Of a stretch of DNA of 64,000 nucleotides, positions 55,260-62,329 are shown piece by piece. Source of the DNA: Ovis canadensis. Taxonomy: Eukaryota; Chordata; Mammalia; Artiodactyla; Bovidae. A program made the position numbers and the translations under genes. The notes under the pieces are model-generated. The model was not told the origin of the DNA and ran no database searches. It saw only the letters and a program-made list of their open reading frames with translations. Within the stretch, counting starts at the first letter, position 1; each line of letters opens with the position of its first letter. The stretch spans positions 36,744,501-36,808,500 of the forward strand of contig NC_091255.1 in NCBI RefSeq assembly GCF_042477335.2, written 5' to 3'.

Positions 55260-58200
55260 AAGAGAGGCCCTCCTGTTTGAGCATCAGCTTGCCACTGATT
55301 CCATCAGACAAGCAAAAGGAAATCAGCCATGGTGTCGTGGGGTCATGGGCAGGCTGCCACAGTAAACAGGCATCTCTGCCACCCCTAGGGCCCATGTCTG
55401 TGGCTTCTGTGATCGAAGTCCTCCAGGTCTTGCCCAGCTCCGCATCCTAAGGAAGACTGACCCCAGTTCCTCCTCCTGACACCCTCGAACACTTCCCCAG
55501 GGCTCACCTCCAACCCTGCCCTGCACCCCTTCCCCTAGGTTCCCCCTCTCCCAACCCCCGCCCCCACCCAGTCCAGCACCTCAGGCGCCAGCAGGGGGAT
55601 GTAGTAGAGCTGCAGGCTGAGTCGGGGGGTGAGGCAGAACCTCTGGGTCTCTCGCTTCCTGGCAGAGGGAGCAGAGCGCAGGCATGAGCAGGGGTTTGGG
55701 CTTCCCACAGACTTGGTTCCACCTCCTGGCTCTGTTACTTAATATCTTTTTGACTCTGGCCAATTGACCTGCTCACTCTGAGCCTCTGCCTTCTCATCTG
55801 TAGAATGGGTGCAGTAAAGCAGGGAGCATGGTGCTCCATGGTGGCTGGGTGTGGGGTTTGGGGGGAACACAGTGTACCACCGCCCCCCATTCCACCCTGG
55901 TCTCGGCCTGCCCCAGCCCATTTCTCCATTCTTCATCAGCCCAGGCCAGGCCCACCTGTGTCCCGACCTTACCCAGCCGCCCTCTGGGGCCCTACCTGAG
56001 GTTGCAGTAGGCCCGGGCCAGGCGCCCCAGCATCCTGTCATCCCCCAGCACCAGTACCCGCGCTGTGTGCAGCCGAGAGATGCCGGGCAGCAGCTCCCCA
56101 TCCCCGCTGGGTCTGCCAGTCCTCCGGTGCAGCCCTGGGGGCCCATCCCAGCTGCTGGGCATCATGATGTCCGCGGGCCACACCCGCTTCTTGATGCCCC
56201 CCTTGCGCTGCAGCCCGGCTCGCTCTGCCTCGGGGCTGCCAGGTGTCAGCAGCTCGTCGGCCCCCAGAGGAAGGTCCCGCTCGATGCCGCTGTCGGTGGA
56301 CAGCATGGATGCCCGGGCCAACTCCCAGTCTGGCAGGAGGCCCTGAAGATCCAAGGCCTCCAAGTCTGCACTGAGGCGCAGCTGGGTTAGCGGGCGCAGG
56401 AAGAGCACCAGTTCCTTCCCTGGGACATGAGACCAAGGGGACTGTCAGGGTGGAGAGGGGACACCAGGCTGGCTGGGCCTCACCCACGAGGCTGGTGGTT
56501 CCATGTTTGCCACACACTTGTTAGCTGAACAGAAGCCCCATGAGATGCTTCGAGAAGGAACAGAGGTTATGTGGCAAACAGAGACTGAGAACCTCACACA
56601 CTCATACCACAAGTAAACATCTTAAAGGCTCGAGAGCAAAGACATCAGCTTAAAGGTCTCTGAGAAGTCCTGCCGCAAAGACATCAGCTTAAAGGTCTCT
56701 GAGAAGTCCTGTCGCAAAGACATCAGCTTAAAAGGCTCTGAGAAGTCCTGCCACAAAGACATCAGCTTAAAGGTCTCTGAGAAGTCCTGTCGCAAAGACA
56801 TCAGCTTAAAAGGCTCTGAGAAGTCCTGCCGCAAAGACATCAGCTAATGCACTGTCTCTGGACTCTGAAGCCCTCTTCCCCGCGGGCTCACGAGCACCCT
56901 CCCATGCTCCCACTCCCCGGCAGCTTCCCCTGGAACACAGATAACAGGGCATCGGCTCCTGGAGAGGCCTCTGGGCTTTTCCAATTGCCTTTCATTTTGT
57001 TGCTCGTGAGGAAACTGAGGGTCCGAGGGCACTGAGCCCATCTAGGGTGACCCAGCACGTGAAAGGGTGTGTGGACCTGGAACTTGGTTCACCAGCCTGG
57101 CACTGCCCACTGCAACCTACCCCTCTGACTTCCCCCTCCCTTGAGAAGAGCAGGGCCTAGGGGGGAAGGGGACCGACACCAGCATGGAGGGGAAGTGTGG
57201 GCCACCTCCTGCTCCGGGAACCACAGCTTCTCTGGCGCCTGCCTCCTTCTTAGGGCATGCACTGCCTATTGGCATCAACGTGGTGTGTGGCACTTTCTGG
57301 ACACATGTGACCAGAGGCTAATGCACAGGGCTCCTCTGACAGAGAGAAATGCTTTTCGGATGCTGCAGACAACTCAAGGGGCAAGGAGCACACACACACA
57401 CACACAACAGATACATAGACACACGGAGACAACACAGACACACGCAAACAGACATACAAAGATGCACACAGGCACACACAACAGATACACAAGCAGACAC
57501 TCAGAGATAACACAGACACATACACAGAGGCACACAGACACACAAAGACGCACACAGGCATAAACATGCACACAGACACACGACAGAGATACACAGGGAT
57601 AGACACACACACAGTGCACACACAGACACACAAAGACACCAGCGCACATACCGAGAGACATACACATAAACACACAGGTGCACAGACACACACACACGCA
57701 TGTCCCCCATGATTTCCAGCCCGCTCCCCATGGAGGTCCAAGGCGCTTACAGAGCTGCTCCTCGTCAGTCCACAGGTGGAAGGTGATGCGGGGGCTGGGC
57801 AGAGGGACACTCAGCGCCCGGTCCTGCAGGGGGTCACCTGAAGGAAGGAGCAGGCTGTGGAGACCACGGAGGAGAGGGTTGTGGCAGTCTTCTCTGCCCC
57901 GCCCCCGCCCCCAGCCCCTGTCAGGGTGCCCAGAGGAAATGGCAGAGACCCGCTACCTCCCATGTCTGGCCTTGCTGAGCTCCCCTGCCTCTCTGCCTCC
58001 ATCAGCTCATCGGAGCTAACACCCCTTGTCCCCTCGCAACCCAAGCACGCCTAGTGGCTCCTGCTTCCTGCAAACTTCCTAGCTGGAACTGTAGGACCCT
58101 TCTCAAGCGAGTCCACTTTATCCTTCCCAACCTTTTCTCCTGCTGTTGGCCCCTCCCACTGCAGTCCCACCCCCAGCCCCGCTGCCACCACGCTGCCCTT

Positions 58201-60172
58201 CCCACTGTCCACGAGCAGACCAGGGGGAGAGGCCTCTGGATTTCTCAGGGTCTTCTCTAGGAGCTTGGGTGCAATAGATGCTCCTGTAGGGGATTTTACA
58301 GACTCACGGCCAAGTACTAAGTGCAGAGGGAAGCCTGCATCCATGAGACCAGGGCCAGCTGATCCCCACTCCTCCATCCAGAAGCTTCCTGACACTCCAG
58401 CCCTGGGAGTCATTCCCTCCCCAGACCTTACTGGCTGCACATTGGGCACACCTAATGGGCAGCCTTAGGGTTTAACTTCCCCAGAGCACGGCTCCCTCTA
58501 GAATAAGGCTGCAGCTTCCTCAGGGGAGAGCAACCCACGGTCACGGAACACTTACTACTGTTCTCACCTCGCTTATTGTCTCACCAGGTGCTAGCAGTGA
58601 CCCAAGGTCACAGGGAATAGTATCTTCACTACAGAGGGGGAGTCAGTGGCACAGAGAGGTTAAGTAACTGGCTTGAGGTCAGACAGGAAGGGGCAGAGCC
58701 AGAATTTAAATCCAGGCAATCTGGCTTCAGAGTCCATGCTTTTACCCATGATGTGGTGCCCATAATCACTGTCTCATGCAGCCCCCTAGAAGCAAGGGAT
58801 CAACGGGGGTGCTGGCTGGTCGGTAAGATGTGCTGGGCAAGCCTGGGTGGGAAGCAGGTGTCTGGATATGGCAGAGATGGTGGGGACAGTCCAGACAGGT
58901 CTTGTCCTGCCAATGCAGAGTTACCACTGAGTTAGCAGGTGGTACCCAAGAAGAGCAAAGCCAGGTTTGCTCCAGGGTTTGGCCCAGCTTTGGGACTAGG
59001 GGTAGGGTTGGGTGGATGGGGAGCTTCATGAATAGGTATTTCCACGTGGTAATCAGATGCACTACAGAATACTTATTTTTTTGCTGCACCGAGAGGTATG
59101 TGGGGTTTTCTTACCCTGAACAGGAACTGAACCTGTGACCTCTGCATGGGAAGCACATTGGTTATTATAATATACTGACGGGCTTCCCTGGTGGCTCAAA
59201 TAGTGAAAAAATTCCCCTGTAATGCCGGGGACCTGGGTTTGATCCCTGGGTCATGAAGATCCCCTGGAGAAGGGAATGACTACCCACTTCAGTATTCCTG
59301 ACTGGAAAATTTCACAGACAGAGGAGCCTGGTGGGCCACAGTCCAGGGAGCTGCAAAGAGTCAGACACGACTGAGCAACTAACACCACACACCTAAGAAC
59401 CAGACAGCCTATGCTTGAATCTCAGTTCAGCTACTTAGGAGGTGGGTGACCTTGGGCAAGATTTATAGCCTCTTTCTAACTCAGTTTTCTCATCTGTAAA
59501 ATGGGGATAATGCTTTCTCTTTCATAAGTAGTTTGCTGTGAGGATTAACTGATTTAATCTGTGCAAACTGTTTCAAGGGCTTCCCTTGTAGCTAAATCGG
59601 TAAAGAATCTGCCTGCAACGCAGGAGACCCAGGTTCAATCCCTAGGTGGGGAAGATCCTCTGGAGAAGGAAATGGCAATCCACTCCAGTATTCTAGAGTC
59701 CATGGGTTCGCTGGAGTCGGACACGGCATAAAAGAGTCTAAACCACCATGCAAACTGCTGAGAACAGCAACTGGGGTGTAGGGAGGTGCCCAGTAGGTGT
59801 CAGCTGTTATCATGACCAAATTACCCGCCTTCATATTAACCCAGGACCTTCAAGTTCTTGAGCATCCTCAGGCCCTGGGCTCCTGGGAGCTGTTGTGTGT
59901 CCCACCCCTGCTTCAGCCACACTGGCCCGCTCCCGCCTGGTTTAGAGTTGCTCTTTGGCGCCCCCTGCAGGTGCCCGAAACGCAGCTCACCGCGCCTGCC
60001 TCTTACCGCCGCAGCGCCCCCTGGCGGCCGCCGGCGGCCCCAGCAGCGAGCAGTAAATCTCCTCCAGCCTCTCCAGGTGGCCCTCTCGGCTAGGGCTGGG
60101 CTCTCTGGCCATCTGTTCCACTGCTGTCACCACGGCGTGGAAATAGCCCTCCAGGTCGGGGCGGGAGCTGGC
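43349..60172 (-). CDS. PIK3R6: PIK3R6, p84/p87 regulatory subunit of PI3K-gamma (3' part: last 12 coding exons)
   Basis: Twelve exons join in phase to the C-terminal 539 residues (the human protein is about 754): 60172-60007, 57837-57751, 56419-55996, 55658-55580, 54855-54733, 52897-52787, 50939-50849, 50564-50494, 50005-49915, 49520-49411, 44196-44084, 43502-43349. All introns are GT-AG. The family C-terminus [15 protein letters not shown] is present. PIK3R6 partners the catalytic subunit p110-gamma (PIK3CG) and, through its C-terminal half, G-beta-gamma. It couples GPCR signals to PIP3 production at the plasma membrane, mainly in leukocytes and heart. The sister gene PIK3R5 lies further along in human. 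It has no SH2 domain. No stop or frameshift was found; the N-terminal p110-gamma-binding exons must lie right of 64000. No canonical AATAAA was seen below 43349. Confidence 0.95.
44084..44196 (-). CDS. PIK3R6: PIK3R6 coding exon (2nd from the end)
   Basis: 113 nt. Encodes [37 protein letters not shown] and two bases of Arg. Acceptor CTGTTGCAG, donor GTGAGG. The intron in front of it is 5.2 kb. Confidence 0.94.
44861..45156. repeat. 148-bp perfect-length tandem duplication
   Basis: Copies 44861-45008 and 45009-45156 have the same length and differ at two positions by my comparison (GGTGGAGC/GGTAGAGC and ACCACGGA/ACCATGGA). Inside the 5.2-kb PIK3R6 intron. Both junctions begin AGAGAAGGT and end TTTCAAGCAC. 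Confidence 0.95.
45171..45247 (-). repeat. MER5-like hAT fragment
   Basis: TAGAGATTCTGATCTGAGCA and CCAGGCCTGGGCATTTTT resemble antisense MER5-type sequence; short. Confidence 0.4.
45293..45490 (+). mobile_element. Bov-tA SINE
   Basis: GCTTCCCTGATAGCTCAGTT head, GTCACAAAGAGTTGGACACG end, then TTTCACTTTCAC. Confidence 0.92.
45503..45712 (+). mobile_element. Bov-tA SINE, second adjacent copy
   Basis: GGCTTCCCAGGTGGCCTAGT head, GTTGCAAAGAGTCAGACATG end. Same orientation as its neighbour 13 bases away, but different sequence, so two separate insertions rather than a duplication. Confidence 0.92.
45850..45965 (+). repeat. MIR SINE fragment
   Basis: AGCTCTGCCACTTCTTAGTT then GTGTGACCTTGGACATGATT and CTCTCTGTGC; canonical MIR core. 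Confidence 0.8.
46435..46455 (+). repeat. Homopolymer of 21 G
   Basis: Uninterrupted G run in the large PIK3R6 intron; the length may be unreliable in any assembly. Confidence 0.9.
46460..47755. other. Intronic sequence, no gene recognised
   Basis: Part of the 5.2-kb PIK3R6 intron. Unique-looking, with no splice-flanked frame or clear young repeat. Confidence 0.4.
47760..47972 (+). mobile_element. Bov-tA SINE
   Basis: GACCTCCCAGATAGCTCAGT head, TGCAATGAGTCTGACACGAC end. Flanked by ACACATATAT (47749-47758) and CCACATATAT (about 47981-47990), a probable target-site duplication. Confidence 0.92.
48030..48215 (-). repeat. MIR SINE, antisense
   Basis: ATTATTATCCCCATTTTCTA then ACTGAGGCACAGAAAACTGG and AGTCACATAGCTGG; antisense MIR. 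Confidence 0.75.
48837..49110 (+). mobile_element. CHR-type SINE, long form, with target-site duplication
   Basis: GGGACTTCTCAGATGCTACA head, long body, end AAAAACAAACA. Flanking repeats CAAAGGCTGGGGCCATTGC (48816 on) and CAAAGGCTGGGCCATTGC (49111 on) differ by one G. Confidence 0.92.
49411..49520 (-). CDS. PIK3R6: PIK3R6 coding exon (3rd from the end)
   Basis: 110 nt. Encodes G(split)[36 protein letters not shown]. Acceptor AGTTTCAG, donor GTAAGT. Confidence 0.94.
49915..50005 (-). CDS. PIK3R6: PIK3R6 coding exon (4th from the end)
   Basis: 91 nt. Encodes [30 protein letters not shown] plus one base. Acceptor CCTCCCCAG, donor GTGAGG. Confidence 0.94.
50494..50564 (-). CDS. PIK3R6: PIK3R6 coding exon (5th from the end)
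   Basis: 71 nt. Encodes D(split)[23 protein letters not shown]. Acceptor TTCCCACAG, donor GTCAGT. Confidence 0.93.
50849..50939 (-). CDS. PIK3R6: PIK3R6 coding exon (6th from the end)
   Basis: 91 nt. Encodes [30 protein letters not shown] and one base. Acceptor CCTCCAG, donor GTGAGC. An antisense CHR-type SINE lies about 90 bases upstream of the acceptor. Confidence 0.94.
51028..51163 (-). mobile_element. CHR-type SINE, short form
   Basis: Minus-strand head GGGACTTCCCTGCTGGTCCA near 51162; tail seen as AAATATTTACTTATT. Confidence 0.88.
51333..51650 (+). mobile_element. CHR-type SINE, long form
   Basis: GGGGCTTCCCTGGTGGCTCA head, GGGTTCGATCCCTGGTCTGG, long body to GACCCAGCACAGCCTATAAA. Confidence 0.93.
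51662..51858 (+). mobile_element. CHR-type SINE, medium form
   Basis: GGGACTTCCCCGGGGGTCCA head, TTCAATTCCTGGTCAGGGAA, tail AATAAATTAAAATAAAT. In tandem with the preceding SINE. Confidence 0.9.
52018..52059. repeat. (AC)n microsatellite
   Basis: About 20-21 uninterrupted AC units in a PIK3R6 intron. Likely polymorphic. Confidence 0.97.
52435..52652 (+). mobile_element. CHR-type SINE, medium form
   Basis: GGGACTTCTCTGGCAGTCCA head, tail AAATAAAATAAATAAATATA. Flanked by AGAATGTCTGGATG on both sides (about 52419 and 52656), a target-site duplication. Confidence 0.93.
52787..52897 (-). CDS. PIK3R6: PIK3R6 coding exon (7th from the end)
   Basis: 111 nt, 37 codons, phase 0. Encodes [20 protein letters not shown] to FQIYTVK. 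Acceptor CCTCACAG, donor GTAAGC. Confidence 0.95.
53092..53480 (+). mobile_element. L1 ORF2-end fragment
   Basis: GTTCATAACAGCACTATTTA, CATGGAAGCAACCTAAACGT and TGGAATATTAGCCGCAGG are the conserved end of L1 ORF2. PIK3R6 intron. Confidence 0.85.
53485..53608 (+). mobile_element. CHR-type SINE, short form
   Basis: GCATTCCCTGGCTGTCTAGT head, TTCAATTCCTGGTTGGGGAA, AAAAGAAAAGAAAAG tail; inserted in L1-derived sequence. Confidence 0.88.
53610..53990 (+). repeat. Degraded L1 ORF2 fragment
   Basis: GACTCAACAATGGAATTCTA through GAATTTAATCTTGGAATGGA; A-rich, L1 ORF2-like, no open frame. Confidence 0.5.
54280..54445 (+). repeat. MIR SINE
   Basis: ACCTAATCTCTTTGTGCCTC, GTAAAATGGGGATGTGGTGA and AACAGTGCCTGGCATGG; full MIR layout. 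Confidence 0.8.
54733..54855 (-). CDS. PIK3R6: PIK3R6 coding exon (8th from the end)
   Basis: 123 nt, 41 codons, phase 0. Encodes [20 protein letters not shown] to IHKLAEM. Acceptor TTCACAG, donor GTAGGG. Confidence 0.94.
55212..55260. repeat. (GT)n microsatellite
   Basis: About 24 GT units with one TT interruption. Confidence 0.95.
55580..55658 (-). CDS. PIK3R6: PIK3R6 coding exon (9th from the end)
   Basis: 79 nt. Encodes [20 protein letters not shown] then PLLAPE. The donor GAG|GTGCTG is weak (no A or G at +3 with AGT context); phase and protein match make it the best choice. Confidence 0.88.
55715..55815 (+). repeat. MIR SINE fragment
   Basis: CACTCTGAGCCTCTGCCTTC and TCATCTGTAGAATGGGTGCA; 57 bases upstream of a PIK3R6 exon acceptor. 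Confidence 0.7.
55996..56419 (-). CDS. PIK3R6: PIK3R6 coding exon (10th from the end, largest)
   Basis: 424 nt, 140 full codons. Contains [18 protein letters not shown], the basic [15 protein letters not shown] stretch and [20 protein letters not shown]. Acceptor GTCCCAG, donor GTAGGG. Confidence 0.95.
56621..56845. repeat. 39-bp minisatellite in a PIK3R6 intron
   Basis: Five full copies (56641-56835) of GACATCAGCTTAAAGGTCTC TGAGAAGTCCTGCCGCAAA, plus partial copies at both ends. Two variants of the unit (AGGTCTC with GTCGC; AAGGCTC with GCCRC) alternate in copies 2-5, giving a 78-bp higher-order period. Confidence 0.96.
57389..57705. repeat. CA-rich degenerate tandem tract
   Basis: ACACAC, ACAGACAC, ACACGGAG and similar words over 315 bases, ending 46 bases before a PIK3R6 exon. 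Confidence 0.85.
57751..57837 (-). CDS. PIK3R6: PIK3R6 coding exon (11th from the end)
   Basis: 87 nt. Encodes [20 protein letters not shown] then LWTDEEQL; ends one base into a Trp codon. Acceptor CCTTCAG, donor GTAAGC. Confidence 0.93.
58600..58768 (-). repeat. MIR SINE, antisense
   Basis: GCACAGAGAGGTTAAGTAAC, AGGGGCAGAGCCAGAATTTA and CAGGCAATCTGGCTTCAGAG. Confidence 0.8.
59065..59163 (-). mobile_element. CHR-type SINE, short form
   Basis: Minus-strand copy, decayed: CCAATGTGCTTCCC at the head, GGTTCAGTTCCTGTTCAGGG inside, GCAGCAAAAAAATAAG tail. Confidence 0.65.
59180..59393 (+). mobile_element. Bov-tA SINE
   Basis: GGGCTTCCCTGGTGGCTCAA head, AGAGTCAGACACGACTGAGC end. Confidence 0.93.
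59405..59815 (+). repeat. MIR SINE split by Bov-tA
   Basis: GGTGACCTTGGGCAAGATTT, TCATCTGTAAAATGGGGATA before, and GAGAACAGCAACTGGGGTGT ... GTAGGTGTCAGCTGTTATC after the inserted SINE. Confidence 0.8.
59576..59736 (+). mobile_element. Bov-tA SINE with internal deletion, nested in MIR
   Basis: AAGGGCTTCCCTTGTAGCTA head; part of the BovA body between TATTCT and AGAGTCCATG is lost. TGCAAACTG at 59562-59570 and 59749-59757 is the target-site duplication. Confidence 0.9.
59960..59971 (-). promoter_or_regulatory. CTCF-like core
   Basis: Minus strand CCTGCAGGGGGC matches 11 of 12 core positions; 36 bases downstream of a PIK3R6 exon end on the transcribed strand. Confidence 0.45.
60007..60172 (-). 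CDS. PIK3R6: PIK3R6 coding exon (12th from the end)
   Basis: 166 nt. Encodes [20 protein letters not shown] to GRCG plus one base. Acceptor CTCGGCAG, donor GTAAGA. A CTCF-like motif overlaps its 3' end. Confidence 0.93.
60016..60027 (-). promoter_or_regulatory. CTCF-like core inside a PIK3R6 exon
   Basis: Minus strand CCGCCAGGGGGC followed by GCTGC; 11 of 12 core positions plus the usual GCGCTG-type extension. It overlaps codons for the [10 protein letters not shown] stretch. Confidence 0.5.
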
Positions 60173-60802
60173 CTGCCGAGAAGGAGCATCAGAGGTTGAG
60201 CCTTGGCCCAGCACCTCCCGCCCCTGCTGCGCCCAGTCCGGAGGTGCACCCACGGCCCGGTGGCACCTCTCCTCTGCCCCGGACACCGGCAGGAACTTCC
60301 CCAGGATAGCTTCTGCTCCCCACATCCAGGGACTCGCTGTTGCCTGATGCTCTCTACAGCTGGTGAGGGGGCCCCCTCGGCCCCTCACTTCCAGTTGTGG
60401 GGGGATGGCTGGCGACCGGGAACCCAGGGGGCCAGGGATGACACTGACGCCCACCCTCCTCGGAATGTCACCAAGCATTCTGGATCACTGTTCTGCCGTC
60501 ACTAGGATGTAACCTCCAGGAAGGCGGCAGTTTTGTCTGTTTCCTTTACAGCTCCCCAACCCCTATTATATCTGCCGGCCCAGTAGGTGCTCAACACATT
60601 ACTTGCTGCATATTTCCTAAACATCTGTCACTCCTATACTGCTTTGACATACCACCTATAATCATTACTTTTCTTTAAATCGGTGCACTTTTTCTTTGGT
60701 TCAAAATTGTATCAAAAGGAAACTTTATATTGCTGCTCTAAGTAAAAATGCTACAGTTACTTCTCAGAAAATCAGTAAGCTGAATATAATAATCACAAGT
60801 GT

Positions 60803-61000
60803 TAAGCACTCTGTCTTGTCTGACTCTTTGCGACCCTATGGACTGTAGCCCGCAGGGCTCCTCTGTCCATGGGATTCTTCAGGCAAGAATCATGGAGTGG
60901 GTTGCCATTCCCTTCTCCAGGGGATCTTCCTGACCCAGGGGTCGAACCCGGCTCTCCTGCATTGCAAGCCAACTCTTTACCATCTGAGCCACCAGGGAAT
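60803..61000 (-). mobile_element. Bov-tA SINE
   Basis: Minus strand; CCCTGGTGGCTCAGATGGTA head near 61000, GACTCTTTGCGACCCTATGG at the left. Short flanking repeat ATCACAA. Confidence 0.93.
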
Positions 61001-61124
61001 GATCACAAAGTTCTGTTATTAAATTCTAGCCAGGTACTATGGGCTGCCAAGGCTTTAGAGCTGGCAGCTTGCTTTCTCTTTTGAAAAAGGTAGATTAGCG
61101 AGTGCTAAGGAGGTGAGGGGGAGG

Positions 61125-61316
61125 ACTTCCCTGGCAGTCCAGTGGTTAGGGCTTCACCTTCCAAAGCAGGCAGTGTGGGTTCCATCTCTGGTTGGGGAGC
61201 TATGATTCCACATGCCTCGGGGTGAGAAAACCAGAACATAAAGCTGAAGCAATAGTGTAAGAAATTAAATACTTTAAAAATGGCCCACATCAAAAAAATT
61301 CTTTAAAAGGAAAAAA
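61125..61316 (+). mobile_element. CHR-type SINE, medium form, with poly(A)
   Basis: GGACTTCCCTGGCAGTCCAG head, GGTTCCATCTCTGGTTGGGG, long A-rich tail. Confidence 0.88.
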
Positions 61317-61897
61317 AAAAAAAAGAGGCTAAGGGTAAAGCACCAGAGCCTTTCCCCTTAATAGAAATAGATTTTGAAAGAGTTCCTCCCTCTTTGAAAG
61401 AGCGGCACCACACTCTCCAGCACCGCAGGCTCCGTCTCCAGGGTACAGTCCTGCCACCCTGACCTGACAACCACCCTGGGTCACCATTCTCGGGCTGTGT
61501 CCTACTCCCTACTCCCCAACTAATCCCAGCTCATCACTGAGAATCCAGGACCCAAAGAAGTGACACAGGTGGGCACTGCAGGACTTGCTCTCTCTTCTGA
61601 GCTAGGGTTCTGCTGAGCAAAGGCTTAACTTCCTGGGCTCAGGGAGAGAGGTCATTCTGACTATTGAGGCTTCCAGTAAATACCTGCTGAATGACCAACT
61701 GAATGAACACAAGTGATGACAGGGACAAGGAATCAGAGCTGGAAGGGACCCTGGGGACCATCTCATCTTGTTGCTTCATCTTACAAATTAATTATAAGTG
61801 AATTAATTAAATATTTACCAAGTACCTCCTAGGTGCCAGGCACTGTTCTAGGTTCCAGGGTACAGCAGTAAACAAAACAGATAAAAATTCCTGTCTT

Positions 61898-62022
61898 GGG
61901 GACTTGCCTGGTGATCCAGTGGCTAAGACTCCAAGCTCTCAAAACAGCTCTCAAAATCCCTGGTCAGAGAACTAGATCCCATTTGTGGCAGCTAAGACCC
62001 AGTACAGCCAAACAAATATTTT
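61898..62022 (+). mobile_element. CHR-type SINE, short form, nested
   Basis: GGGGACTTGCCTGGTGATCC head, tail AACAAATATTTTAAA; target-site duplication AAAAATTCCTGTCT / AAAAATTCCTATCT. Confidence 0.88.
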
Positions 62023-62052
62023 AAAAATTCCTATCTCCATGTAGCTTATATT

Positions 62053-62280
62053 GAAAGTGAAAGCTTACAGCGAAAGTGTTAGTCTCTCGGTTGTGTCCAA
62101 CTCTTTGTTACCCCATGGACCGTGTAGCCAGCCAGGCTCCTCTGTCTATGGAATTTTCCAGGCAAGACTGGAGTGGGCTGCCATTTCCTTTTCTAGGGGA
62201 TCCTCTCAACCCAGGGATCGAACCTGAGTCTCCTGCATTGCAGGCTTATTCTTTACCATCTGAGCCACGTGGGAAGACCA
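62053..62280 (-). mobile_element. Bov-tA SINE, nested
   Basis: Minus strand; GGTTGTGTCCAACTCTTTGT at the left, head CTTCCCACGTGGCTCAGATG near 62276. AGCTTATATT duplicated on both sides. Confidence 0.92.
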
Positions 62281-62329
62281 GCTTATATTATAGTGCATCT
62301 CTTTGTATGTGTGCATGAGTGGGGGTGGG

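Larger units (their letters stand above)
61790..62300 (+). repeat. LINE2-like fragment carrying two nested SINEs
   Basis: AGTACCTCCTAGGTGCCAGG and GGTACAGCAGTAAACAAAAC, then CHR-type SINE, CATGTAGCTTATATT, Bov-tA, and GCTTATATTATAGTGC. Confidence 0.65.

Noticed and set aside
56641-56835. Regular 39-bp repeats that could suggest a CRISPR array
   Set aside because: Units are directly adjacent with no unique spacers, in a vertebrate intron, without cas genes. It is a minisatellite.
57250-57810. A 186-codon minus-strand open frame rich in Cys and Val, with similar overlapping frames
   Set aside because: It is the translation of the GT/CA dinucleotide tract. Low-complexity open frames of this kind are expected from repeats and there is no homology, start context or splice support.
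2244-61316. tRNA-like A-box and B-box sequences such as GGTTCGATCCCTGG scattered over the window
   Set aside because: All lie in tRNA-derived SINE heads (Bov-tA or CHR-type) with SINE bodies and tails attached. No free-standing tRNA gene was seen.
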